64,000 nt of DNA from Bacteroidaceae bacterium (GTDB taxonomy: Bacteria; Bacteroidota; Bacteroidia; Bacteroidales; Bacteroidaceae). The stretch lies in contig JAFWYQ010000012.1 of assembly GCA_017517605.1 (NCBI GenBank), positions 1 through 64,000 of the forward strand, written 5' to 3'. The notes beneath the pieces were generated by a model. The model did not search any database, had not been told where the DNA came from, and saw only the letters and a list, made by a program, of their open reading frames with translations. Shown in pieces: positions 52,851 through 61,800 of the stretch. The translations under genes were made by a program, and so were the position numbers. The number at the start of each line of letters is the position of its first letter. The stretch's first letter is position 1.

Positions 52851-53318
52851 TTATTTGAAATTTATTAAGTATTTAGTATATTTTATTTCGTTATATGCAA
52901 AGGTTACATCTTCGTCCACCATCTTAGGACGCTTTTCACCTTCCAACTTCACCTTCTTACTGATGGTTACAGTAAAGTGTTCCTCATCGGCATCCTTCAA
53001 TATTCCTGCCAATTTCAATCCATCGTTTTTCAGTACTTCTACATCCATTCCGATATGGTTGACATACTGCTGCAACACCTTGAATGGTTGCCCGATACCT
53101 GCCGACCCCACTTCCAACTCGAAATCCTCTTGTTCACGGTCGAGTTTCGACTCAATGAAGCGGCTCAATTCCACACAATCCTCAATCCACACACCTTCTG
53201 CATGGTCAATCTCCACAACGATGCGACTGTCAGGACTCACTGTTACATCCACTAAGAAATAGTCTTTATTTTCCAGCCATTCATTTACCAACTGGATTAC
53301 TACGCTTTTTTCTATCAT
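52851..53318 (-). CDS. rimP: Ribosome maturation factor RimP
   Basis: The product is 155 residues starting MIEKSVVIQLVNEWLE. It shows the RimP family pattern FLVDVTVSPDSRIVVEIDHAEGV, DCVELSRFIESKLDREQEDFELEVGSAGIGQPFK. The family helps assemble the 30S subunit. It is first in the rimP-nusA-infB operon; six bases separate it from nusA. Confidence 0.93.
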   Translation of the reverse strand: MIEKSVVIQLVNEWLENKDYFLVDVTVSPDSRIVVEIDHAEGVWIEDCVELSRFIESKLDREQEDFELEVGSAGIGQPFKVLQQYVNHIGMDVEVLKNDGLKLAGILKDADEEHFTVTISKKVKLEGEKRPKMVDEDVTFAYNEIKYTKYLINFK

Positions 53319-53344
53319 GCGTGCTTTTAAAATGTAATAAAATA

Positions 53345-53368
53345 AAAATGGGGCTTTATCGAGCCCCA
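53345..53368 (-). terminator. Terminator-like hairpin in the leader of rimP-nusA-infB
   Basis: On the minus strand TGGGGCT-CGATAA-AGCCCCA (53349-53368) is followed at once by TTTTTATTTTATT, the form of an intrinsic terminator. It lies between the operon's promoter (53391-53421) and the rimP ATG (53318), so it would act as an attenuator. Confidence 0.7.
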
Positions 53369-53390
53369 CACATAATCATCATTTCGCCTG

Positions 53391-53421
53391 CAAATATACA
53401 AATAAACCACAGAATAGCCAA
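53391..53421 (-). promoter_or_regulatory. Predicted promoter of rimP-nusA-infB
   Basis: On the minus strand TTG (53419-53421), 20 bases, then TATATTTG (53391-53398). Transcription would start near 53384, giving a leader of about 65 bases that includes the hairpin. Confidence 0.6.
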
Positions 53422-53469
53422 CTATTATCAGAAAAAAGAGTATTTTTGCCGCATAAAAAACAAAAAAAC

Positions 53470-53868
53470 ATGAGAAAAAGAGCTCAAAACAGCAACAAAC
53501 AGTTCCTTATCGGCACAGCGGCAATGGCTTTTGCCGTAGGAGTAGTAGTCGTTATTTTCTTATTGTATTGTACCCGATACGCCAAACAACAAACCGTTTC
53601 TTTTAAAGATTTATATCAAATAGAATTCGCCAAAGGGTTTGCCGGTGATTCAGCGATTGTATATCTGAACGACAGCCTTGTGTGGAACGAGATTGTCCCC
53701 ACAGACACCACATTCCTGCGCATCAACCGTTTTGCAGACGAAAACACGCTGATGGTCAGCCGCTCACGCGAAGATGCCGTTTCCATTTTCAACATCGAGA
53801 AAAAAGCCGGCCGGCTTATTCTGCGCAAAAACAACGGAGTCGTTTCTATGACTACGCTCAGCTGGTAA
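53470..53868 (+). CDS. Small membrane-anchored protein of unknown function
   Basis: 132 residues from MRKRAQNSNKQFLIG. One membrane segment (~14-36, AMAFAVGVVVVIFLLYC) follows a basic N-terminus, so the ~95-residue remainder is periplasmic. That part is beta-rich (YQIEFAKGFAGDSAIVYLND, FLRINRFADENTLMVSR), perhaps a small beta-sandwich. A TATTTTTG -7 box lies at 53441-53448. It converges with the S41 protease gene, with 4 bases between the stops. No family recognised. Confidence 0.72.
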   Translation: MRKRAQNSNKQFLIGTAAMAFAVGVVVVIFLLYCTRYAKQQTVSFKDLYQIEFAKGFAGDSAIVYLNDSLVWNEIVPTDTTFLRINRFADENTLMVSRSREDAVSIFNIEKKAGRLILRKNNGVVSMTTLSW

Positions 53869-53872
53869 GCCT

Positions 53873-55543
53873 TCATTCTTTAGGTTGCACAGCAAACACC
53901 GCAGCATAGCTTGCGCTGTCGCCCAACACCTCTAAGGCTTTGTCCAAATCAGGGTCATTTTTCAATTGTTGGATAATCACTCCGCGTTGGAAGTAGTAAC
54001 GTTTGATAATCTCTGAAGCGACAAACGGCTTAATTTCTTCGGCAAATCGGTCAAGTTCAGCACCCAAGTTATGTTGCAGTTTCTTCTCCAATGCCTCAAA
54101 CTCCGGTTTGGCATCCTCCAGATAACCTTCAAATTCGGCTATTTCTTTTAGCTTCTTCAACACATCCTCGCTCTGACGATCGTATTTGAAACCGCTCTCC
54201 AACACCATTTTCTTAAAAGCGGCATAATCTTCATCCGTCAGTTCAAACTCTTGAGGCGAAGCGATAGTTTCATGTGCACGGGCATAATCTGTGCCATAAT
54301 CCAACAACACATCATCATTCAACAGATAATACAACAAATTGGATTGTTCCTCCACTTTTACCTCCACATCGGGACGGATACCACCGCCATCGCGCACCTT
54401 ACGGCCCGCAGCGGTATAGAACACATTTGTCAAGCTATCCGGAGTGCGCATCGCACGTCCCGAAGCATCGCGATGCTGATAATCAAGAGCCTGTATGCAA
54501 CGTCCGCTGGGAATATAGTATTTCGAAGTCGTCACTTTCAACTGTCCGTTATAAGGCAAATCGCGTGGCACCTGCACCAATCCCTTACCGTATGTACGCA
54601 TACCCACTATCACTGCACGGTCAAGATCCTGCAACGAACCGGCTACAATCTCTGAGGCCGATGCCGATGCCCCATCCACCAACACTGCCAAAGGAATCTC
54701 TGCATCCAGCGGCTCACGGGTGGATTTATACACACGACACGCCTGACGTAATTTCCCTTTTGTCGAGATAAGTTCCAATCCCTTGGGAACAAACAGATTG
54801 ACAATTTCCACAGCCTCATTCAACGAGCCACCGCCATTACTACGCAAGTCAAGCACCAATTGGGTGGCACCCTGTTCTTTCATCTCAATAATACCACGAC
54901 GCACATCGCGGGCACAGTTATCAGTAAAACTTGTCAATTGCAGATACCCAGTCTTTCCATCAGGCAATATTCCATAATAAGGGATTGAAGGGGTCTGTAT
55001 GTTACGTCGGGCAATTTTAAACTCCAACGGTGCAGGCTCACCGGGTCGGTCCACCTTCAAGACAAAGGTTGTACCAGCTTCACCACGCAACATGTCACTT
55101 ACCTTATCGGTGGCCATACCCTCCACATCCTTGCCATCAATTTCCAGAATCACATCACCAGCCTTCAGACCCACTTCAGCCGCAGGTGTACCTTCGTATG
55201 GTTCAAATATCACCACCCGATTACGTTTTTTATACAGGCGGATAACAGAACCGATACCGGCATACTTACCCGTTATCATCTGCTTGAAGTCATCCAAGTC
55301 ATCCTCAGGATAATACTCTGTATAAGGGTCTATCTCCTGCAACATGGCATCAATACCCGCCCGTATCACTTTCTGCGGGTCAATGGTATCCACGTAGAAC
55401 ATATCCAACTCTTTATAGACAGAATTGAACACATCCAAATTCTTTGAAACCTGGAAATTATGATTGTCACGTTGGAACCCCGTCCAACAGAGGCAAAGCA
55501 ACAGGAGCACCGCTCCAAGAGCATATATTTTATTCTTTTTCAT
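53873..55543 (-). CDS. S41-family C-terminal processing protease with PDZ domain
   Basis: The 556-residue protein has a signal or anchor segment (5-20), an N-terminal cap, a PDZ domain (~92-175: GIGSVIRLYKKRN, PAAEVGLKAGDVILEIDG) and a tail-specific protease core. The core has LDLRSNGGGSLNEAV, DGASASASEIVAG (catalytic Ser about 295-297) and YGKGLVQ (Lys 320). It degrades or trims periplasmic proteins at their C-termini. The C-terminal ~130 residues are helical, as in other Bacteroidetes members. Confidence 0.93.
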   Translation of the reverse strand: MKKNKIYALGAVLLLLCLCWTGFQRDNHNFQVSKNLDVFNSVYKELDMFYVDTIDPQKVIRAGIDAMLQEIDPYTEYYPEDDLDDFKQMITGKYAGIGSVIRLYKKRNRVVIFEPYEGTPAAEVGLKAGDVILEIDGKDVEGMATDKVSDMLRGEAGTTFVLKVDRPGEPAPLEFKIARRNIQTPSIPYYGILPDGKTGYLQLTSFTDNCARDVRRGIIEMKEQGATQLVLDLRSNGGGSLNEAVEIVNLFVPKGLELISTKGKLRQACRVYKSTREPLDAEIPLAVLVDGASASASEIVAGSLQDLDRAVIVGMRTYGKGLVQVPRDLPYNGQLKVTTSKYYIPSGRCIQALDYQHRDASGRAMRTPDSLTNVFYTAAGRKVRDGGGIRPDVEVKVEEQSNLLYYLLNDDVLLDYGTDYARAHETIASPQEFELTDEDYAAFKKMVLESGFKYDRQSEDVLKKLKEIAEFEGYLEDAKPEFEALEKKLQHNLGAELDRFAEEIKPFVASEIIKRYYFQRGVIIQQLKNDPDLDKALEVLGDSASYAAVFAVQPKE

Positions 55544-55742
55544 ACCTTATTATATTATTCAAGGCACAAAAATAGTGAAACATCTGACAGAACGACCTAT
55601 AAATATAGAACATTTAACTTTATTTGCAGGAATAGAGTCCATATTCTGCTTAACATACTTCATTCATATGCAACAATAATGACAATCATACACAGACAAG
55701 ACTACCATCCTTCCGACGAAAGAATACCAAACGGTTCATTTC

Positions 55743-55788
55743 GCTTGAAGATACGGTTCTTCAAAGCGAATCGACCGTATCTTCAAGC
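55743..55788. repeat. Perfect 15-bp inverted repeat with an alternative pairing
   Basis: GCTTGAAGATACGGT (55743-55757) and ACCGTATCTTCAAGC (55774-55788) are exact complements. The left arm can also pair with TCTTCAAAGCGA (about 55758-55769), giving two exclusive folds. It lies in the 55544-55913 gap between the S41 protease and tRNA genes; nothing else is seen there apart from the tRNA promoter. Confidence 0.75.
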
Positions 55789-55846
55789 TTTAACATCCGC
55801 ATCTTCATAAATTAGGCACTTTTCTCGCATTTTTTTGGCTCAAATG

Positions 55847-55877
55847 TTGCACGGTTCAAAAATATGCATTACTTTTG
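55847..55877 (+). promoter_or_regulatory. Predicted promoter of the tRNA-Asn pair
   Basis: TTG (55847-55849), 20 bases, then TACTTTTG (55870-55877), 36 bases ahead of the first tRNA. Confidence 0.6.
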
Positions 55878-55913
55878 CACCGCATTTCGGAAACAGAGAG
55901 TACGAAATAACCT

Positions 55914-55987
55914 GCTTCAGTAGCTCAGTTGGTTAGAGCACATGACTGTTAATCATGGGGTCGTTGGTTCAAGCCCATCCTGAAGCG
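55914..55987 (+). tRNA. tRNA-Asn (GTT), copy 1
   Basis: The 74-nt cloverleaf has acceptor arms GCTTCAG / CTGAAGC, D arm GCTC..GAGC, anticodon arm CATGA-CTGTTAA-TCATG (anticodon GTT) and T loop TTCAAGC. CCA is not encoded. One non-canonical pair is present in the T stem (GTTGG/CCATC). Confidence 0.95.
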
Positions 55988-56029
55988 CGCAAAAATAAAA
56001 AGCGTTCTCATTTTAAAGGTTAAACAATT

Positions 56030-56103
56030 GCTTCAGTAGCTCAGTTGGTTAGAGCACATGACTGTTAATCATGGGGTCGTTGGTTCAAGCCCATCCTGAA
56101 GCG
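56030..56103 (+). tRNA. tRNA-Asn (GTT), copy 2
   Basis: It is identical to copy 1 over all 74 nt, separated by a 42-base spacer, and is presumably cotranscribed from the promoter at 55847-55877. Confidence 0.95.
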
Positions 56104-56154
56104 CAGGAAAGGATGTATCGTGAGATATGTCCTTTTTTGTTTAAAAATCATTTA

Positions 56155-56255
56155 ATGTGCCAATGAGCCAATGTGCCAATGTGTCAATGGGCCATGCGGC
56201 ACTAACACATTAATCACATTAGCACATTAGCACATTAATCACATTAGCACATTAT
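56155..56255. repeat. AATGTGCCAATG inverted array with GGCCATGCGGCACTAA core
   Basis: AATGTGCCAATGAGCCAATG units are followed by the core GGCCATGCGGCACTAA (56190-56205) and inverted units CACATTAGCACATTAATCAC. It ends 6 bases before rnhB. Confidence 0.82.
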
Positions 56256-56260
56256 TTTTT

Positions 56261-56866
56261 ATGCTCTTACCTTATTTAAATAAAGATTTGATAGAAGCCG
56301 GATGCGATGAAGCCGGACGAGGCTGTTTGGCTGGAGCGGTATATGCTGCAGCAGTGATTCTTCCCAAAGATTTTCATAACGAGTTGCTGAACGACTCGAA
56401 GCAACTGACCGAACGGCAACGCTATGCCCTACGCGAAGTGATAGAACGGGAAGCTGTAGCTTGGGCCGTAGGTGTGGTGGGACCAAAAGAAATTGACAAG
56501 ATAAACATATTGAATGCCTCCATCCTGGCTATGCATCGTGCTGTTGACGGTTTGAAGGTACGCCCCGAAGCGCTCATCATCGACGGCAACCGCTTCAAGC
56601 CTTACCAGAATCTGCCACACACCACCGTGGTGAAGGGCGACGGCAAATACCTATCCATTGCCGCGGCTTCGATATTGGCCAAGACATACCGCGACGATTA
56701 TATGAATAAGTTGCACGAAGAATTCCCTCACTACGATTGGAAAGGAAACAAAGGCTATCCCACAAAAAAACACCGTGAAGGCATACGCCTGCACGGTACA
56801 ACACCCTATCACCGCATGAGTTTCAATTTATTGGGAGATGGACAATTGGAACTTTTCCCAGAATAG
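56261..56866 (+). CDS. rnhB: Ribonuclease HII
   Basis: The 201-residue enzyme cuts RNA in RNA-DNA hybrids and single ribonucleotides. It shows [21 protein letters not shown] (Asp 16, Glu 17), NDSKQLTE, the third acidic residue in ALIIDGNRF, and [23 protein letters not shown]. Length is normal. Confidence 0.96.
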   Translation: MLLPYLNKDLIEAGCDEAGRGCLAGAVYAAAVILPKDFHNELLNDSKQLTERQRYALREVIEREAVAWAVGVVGPKEIDKINILNASILAMHRAVDGLKVRPEALIIDGNRFKPYQNLPHTTVVKGDGKYLSIAAASILAKTYRDDYMNKLHEEFPHYDWKGNKGYPTKKHREGIRLHGTTPYHRMSFNLLGDGQLELFPE

Positions 56867-56871
56867 TTTGC

Positions 56872-56962
56872 ATTAAGCCTATCAGGCCAATAAAACTTAT
56901 TAGGAAAATTAGCCTAATTAGACAAATTAGGCTTATTAGTCCCATTAAACTAATAAGGCCAA
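56872..56962. repeat. GCCTAATTAG inverted array between rnhB and ispF
   Basis: AAGCCTATCAGGCCAATAAA..TTAGGAAAATTAGCC is mirrored by AATTAGGCTTATTAG..AATAAGGCC. It separates two convergent genes and may serve as a terminator. Confidence 0.7.
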
Positions 56963-56966
56963 TTGA

Positions 56967-57446
56967 CTAATCGGCAACAATCAGCACAGTCGCGTAAGCA
57001 GAAATACCCTCCTCGCGTCCTGTGAAACCAAGTTTCTCGGTCGTGGTAGCCTTGATAGAGACATCTTCTACATCAATACCCATCACGCGAGCCAATGTTT
57101 CGCAAATATGAGGGATGTGTGCCTTCAATTTGGGACGCTCAGCACAGACGGTGGCATCAATATTACCCACCTTATATCCCTTGGTGGCAATCAATTCTAT
57201 AGTGCGAGCCAACAGAATCTTACTGTCTATATTCTTGTATTCACCTGCATTGTCGGGAAAATGATAGCCTATGTCGCGCATGTTGGCTGCACCCAACAAT
57301 GCGTCACAAATGGCATGAATCAACACGTCAGCATCGCTGTGTCCCAACAATCCCAATTCGTGTTCGAGGCGTACACCGCCCAACCATAATTCACGGCCTT
57401 CGACCAACTTGTGGACATCAAAGCCAAAACCTACTCGTATTTTCAT
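56967..57446 (-). CDS. ispF: 2-C-methyl-D-erythritol 2,4-cyclodiphosphate synthase
   Basis: The 159-residue enzyme of the MEP isoprenoid pathway shows GFGFDVHKLVEGRELWLGGV (metal-binding Asp/His), LLGHSDADVLIHAICDALLGAANMRDIG, YHFPD, and KATTTEKLGFTGREEGI. Length and motifs are standard. It is the last gene of a minus-strand group after porV. Confidence 0.96.
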   Translation of the reverse strand: MKIRVGFGFDVHKLVEGRELWLGGVRLEHELGLLGHSDADVLIHAICDALLGAANMRDIGYHFPDNAGEYKNIDSKILLARTIELIATKGYKVGNIDATVCAERPKLKAHIPHICETLARVMGIDVEDVSIKATTTEKLGFTGREEGISAYATVLIVAD

Positions 57447-57622
57447 AATGTATCAATGTGATTAATGTGACAATATGCTAATATGGCAATGTGATAATGT
57501 GATAATAGGCAATGTGATAATAGGCAATGTGATTAATGTGTTAGTGCCGCATGGTCCATTGGTCCATTGGCCCATTGGCATATTAGCACATTGACATATT
57601 GGCACATTAGCACATTAGCATA
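57447..57622. repeat. AATGTGATAATGTG inverted array with TTAGTGCCGCATGGTCC core
   Basis: Many ATGTGATAATAGGCA units run up to the core TTAGTGCCGCATGGTCC (57541-57557), followed by inverted CATTGGCCCATTGGCATATTAG units. It fills the gap between porV and ispF. Confidence 0.8.
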
Positions 57623-57627
57623 TTATT

Positions 57628-58791
57628 TTATCTTCCAAAAATATCACGCAATCCGTCCATATCAAACGACATAGAGAAACGGAGTGTCTGATCAAGAGGA
57701 TTAGTCTGTGCCACGGAAATAATATAGGAAGCATCGAGCGAGAACACGCTCATCTTAAAACCCGCACCTACGGTCCAATACTTACGGTTACCTTTGTAAG
57801 GATCCTCGTGATGATAACCGGCACGTACGGCAAACTGATTGTTGTACATATACTCCGCACCCACGCTCCACTGAATCTCCTTCAATTCCTCACTTGTTCC
57901 ACCGGGCGCATCACTGAAGGACTTGAATATACCGGTGATGGGCGACAGATCGTAATAATCCTTATGAAGACGATTCTGATAATCCTCGTCATCCTCTCCG
58001 TCAAGTTCCATAGGACGGGTAGGCACCAACAACTTGTTGGCATCGGCACTGAACGAGATGGTATTGTATTCGTCAATAGGAATCAACAACGATGCACCTA
58101 TACGGAAATTCGTAGGGACAAACTCGCTGGTATTTCCCTCGTCGTAGGAAATCTTGCTACCTATATTGGAAATGTTCGCACCCAAGCCCAACATACACTC
58201 ACGCTGTCCCAACAACACGTAATTGTTGTAATAGAAAGCAATGTCGGCAGCAAAGGCTGAACCGGGTGTAATACCATCCTCGGTCCATGCCAAATCGGAA
58301 TAGATGAAGCGCAAAGCTACCGCGGCCGAGAAGGTCTCGGACAACATACGTGAATAGGCTACATCAATAGCCATCTCGTAGGGATTGATGGTGTTTATAG
58401 GTTCGCCCTTCGCATCATACTCACCTATGCCTACTTCGCCCAACGAGAAATAACGGAGTGCTCCACTCAATGCCGAATAGTCGCCAATGCGATAAAAGCC
58501 TGACACATAAGCCAAGTCCATATCGCTGACCAACTGACGGAGCCACGGTGTGTAAGAAATACCCAACCCTGCACGGGCTATATTGAAAGGATATTTGGCA
58601 GGATTCCAAAACTGCGAATAGACATCGGGGTCGGTGGCAGCACCCACATCACCCATACCACCACCACGTGAATCAGGTGCAACCATCAACGAGGTAACAC
58701 CGTGTTGCACGGGATTGAACTGTTCCTTCTGTGCCCATGCCGACTGCACCATGCAGAGCATCAGCAACGCGAAAATAATATTTTTTTTCAT
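57628..58791 (-). CDS. porV: PorV-type outer-membrane protein (type IX secretion family)
   Basis: The 387-residue product has a signal peptide (MKKNIIFALLMLCMVQSAWAQ). A FadL-like beta-barrel follows with the PorV/LptO opening GVTSLMVAPDSRGGGMGDVGAAT and QFWNPAKYPF. In type IX secretion PorV acts as the shuttle that carries CTD-bearing cargo to the sortase PorU. It directly follows porU here, as in Porphyromonas. Whether a full type IX apparatus exists in this genome cannot be seen from this window. Confidence 0.9.
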   Translation of the reverse strand: MKKNIIFALLMLCMVQSAWAQKEQFNPVQHGVTSLMVAPDSRGGGMGDVGAATDPDVYSQFWNPAKYPFNIARAGLGISYTPWLRQLVSDMDLAYVSGFYRIGDYSALSGALRYFSLGEVGIGEYDAKGEPINTINPYEMAIDVAYSRMLSETFSAAVALRFIYSDLAWTEDGITPGSAFAADIAFYYNNYVLLGQRECMLGLGANISNIGSKISYDEGNTSEFVPTNFRIGASLLIPIDEYNTISFSADANKLLVPTRPMELDGEDDEDYQNRLHKDYYDLSPITGIFKSFSDAPGGTSEELKEIQWSVGAEYMYNNQFAVRAGYHHEDPYKGNRKYWTVGAGFKMSVFSLDASYIISVAQTNPLDQTLRFSMSFDMDGLRDIFGR

Positions 58792-58839
58792 AGTCTTCTT
58801 TCTTATTTATTCCTTATTCTAAACTTGCTTCTTGGCTAT

Positions 58840-61800
58840 TTATTGCCTTGCAATCACAATTTTTCGCGCTTTGGTCACCTCTTCGCCTCCAGGAGTAGAG
58901 ATTCCTACGCGATAGAGATAGATTCCATTACCAATAGGTTGTCCACTGTTAGTCGTCAAATCCCATGTGATATGCAGGTCATTCCCGTCAGGGATTGTTG
59001 ACGACACATAGTTCCACAACAAACGGCCTGAGAAATCGAACAATTCAATCTTTACCTCCAGCTCCGTCTGTGGACGATTATGGGTGACAACAAATGTGGT
59101 TGTCGTACGGGCCGGATTCGGAGTATTCCACACGTAGCCTACAGACGGGCGCAATCCCTTCACCACCTCAAAAGGAATCTCAACCGTGGAAGAATTGTTC
59201 AATACGTCCCAAGCCCGCACCAACAACGTGTGACGGCCCTCGTCCAATTCGGGCAAGCTATAAGTGGCAGTGCCACGGGTATAATCACCCGGGTAGGAAC
59301 TGTAATAGTCATTGAGTACAAAAGTCTTTTGAGGGTCGTTGTCTACAATGGCTATAAGGTCGTGCCCGATTCCGTTTCCTGTAGCGTTAATTCCGTCGGC
59401 ATCGTGCAAGGCAAGCATCAGCAAGGGTGTTTCGTTCACACGGTCGCCCATCACGAAATCGGTAGAATTAAGAAAGACACCAATCTCAGGGCCAACAGAA
59501 TCGTTTGCCAGATTGTCCACCGTACCATCCAAATAAAAATCGCCATAAGCACCCTGAGCCTCTTCAAACTTACTGTTTTGCGCATAGAAATGGATATTCC
59601 CACAATCTTCTGTATAGTTAATATCCAATGGCACCGGGAAAGTAAAGGTAAACAAACCGTTACGTACAGAATCGCTGCCGACATATACCTTTTGGGAATA
59701 ATCCCAGAATTGGAAAGCCTCATCCAACTCGGGGTCGTTCATTTTGCACACAACCAAGCTCTTGCCTCCATATACCGAAGGATGAACCAACCCGTTAAAA
59801 TCAGTCTGACGGTTACCCGAAGCATCCACTACCTGCCCCTTCAACGTCACTACACTTCCTGCCTTGAACTGGTGCAATGCCTCACGGTCAGCCACCATTC
59901 CGTTCACCTCCGTAACCTCAACTTTATATTGATCAGGAACGGACAGGCGTAGGGCAGGGTCACCTATAAGGACATAATGAAGGTTATTCTCTGCATTCGA
60001 TGGAGTATAAGCATTCTTGGCCAAACGTAAGGCTTCGCCCATCGTATGCCCATCACGGAACAGGTATTTGCAAAAAAGGACATGCAAAGGATTGCTGTTT
60101 GTTCCGTATGTAGAACGGGTTGCACCCAAGAAAGCAATAGCACCGGCCTGCTCGTTCAGCAAAGCTATTTCGCCCATGTTATCCTCGGGCAGGTCAATGG
60201 GTGAAGTATCGCAAGCTGCAGTCACCCACAAAGGCAAGCGGGGCGAATTGAGGGCTGCCATTTCGGCACTACCCCAAGCCAATTCGTGCGAAAGGCTGGA
60301 TGCACTGCCATGCCCGGTATAGTACATCATCAAAGAGCCTTCGGCCGAAGCCTCGCGAATACGCCGTGTCACCTCTGGGAAACGACGTCCTGTAGAGGCA
60401 TTTTCACTCAAATAAGCATCCCAATAGATTTTGTTGATAACTAAATTGGGATTACTTTCCTGAATACAATCCACTATCTTGTCGGCTTCTGTCATGTGAC
60501 GGTTGGCATCGCCATCGTCACCCAACACATAAACCGAATTTTTCCACGCACCAGCTTCACTGTTCTGTAGATAAGCCTCAATCTTATCCACCACAACCGT
60601 AGCCTGCGCCAACGAGCGTACCGTCAAACGGCCTACTGCAGCATCGGCTTTTGCCCGTGTCCAATTGACACCTTCATCATCGTCCAACAGACAGAAATAT
60701 TCCTCCATCACGTAGGAACGGGTTTCGCTGCTTGACAATTCCGACTGGAAACAGAGCAGGAAATCATCGGGAGAATAGCGTCGCCATTCCGTAGTCAGCA
60801 TACGGTTGTCGGCTGCACAATCGCCGAACAAAAGCAGATGTTTCGGAGCATCATCCAATGTTTGGGCCCGATCATAAAACATTTTCAGGAAACGACGTAT
60901 GGCCGTTGCATCGGGTGTGCCGGAAGAGAATTCATTATAAATCTGATCGGCACGCACTACAGCCACACGCAACGAATCGTAACGACGGTGCAAATCGGCC
61001 AACCGTTCAGCTTGACTCATCCATTTAGCCGAAGCCGGTACCACAATCAACATATCCACCGCATCCATACCATGCAGATTCTGATTAGCGACATGCCCCA
61101 CCACTTCTACACTTGGATATGAATTGGATGCGGCATTGAGTACCACATATTCATCGGTAAGGGAAGCTACATCGCCAACTTTATACATACCCCCTTCAAG
61201 GCGACCTTCAAGTTGTGTATAACTATATCCCGCGGCCCCGTTATCCGACACTTTCCACACTACCGTCTGAGCATCAGCCCCAGCAATAGAAAACAGTTGT
61301 TTTCCTGCTACTGAAGAGCGGAAACAGGTATAGGCTCCGCGCAAGGCCAATTGTCGGGTGAAGTTCAAAGTTACATAATCCAAATACCCGGAAGCAGCAG
61401 ACTTGTGAACCAACGATATGGTTGTACGGTCAGCCAACTGATTTGTACAATCAAACTCCTTGCTATTGGTTTGAAACTTAGTGTACCCTGAAATGGCAGG
61501 AATTGAGAAATTCCCCGTTTCATTCCCATTAACGAGCACGTGCACATTGGAACTGCTTGCATCATTACTTCCAAAAGCCACCTTGATACTGGCCTCCTTT
61601 TCAGGCACTACACCCGGAATATTAAATGTGTAAGTTCCTGTATGGCCACTCTTATAATCGGCATTTTCAAAAAATACCCGCCCGCGATACAACCAACTGA
61701 GTTCATCCTTTTCGTGCAGAAGATAATCGGGATAGGTATCTACAACCATAGCTCCTGCATCTGCCAATTCTTCTTGCACAGGAAAGTCCAATGGTTCAAC

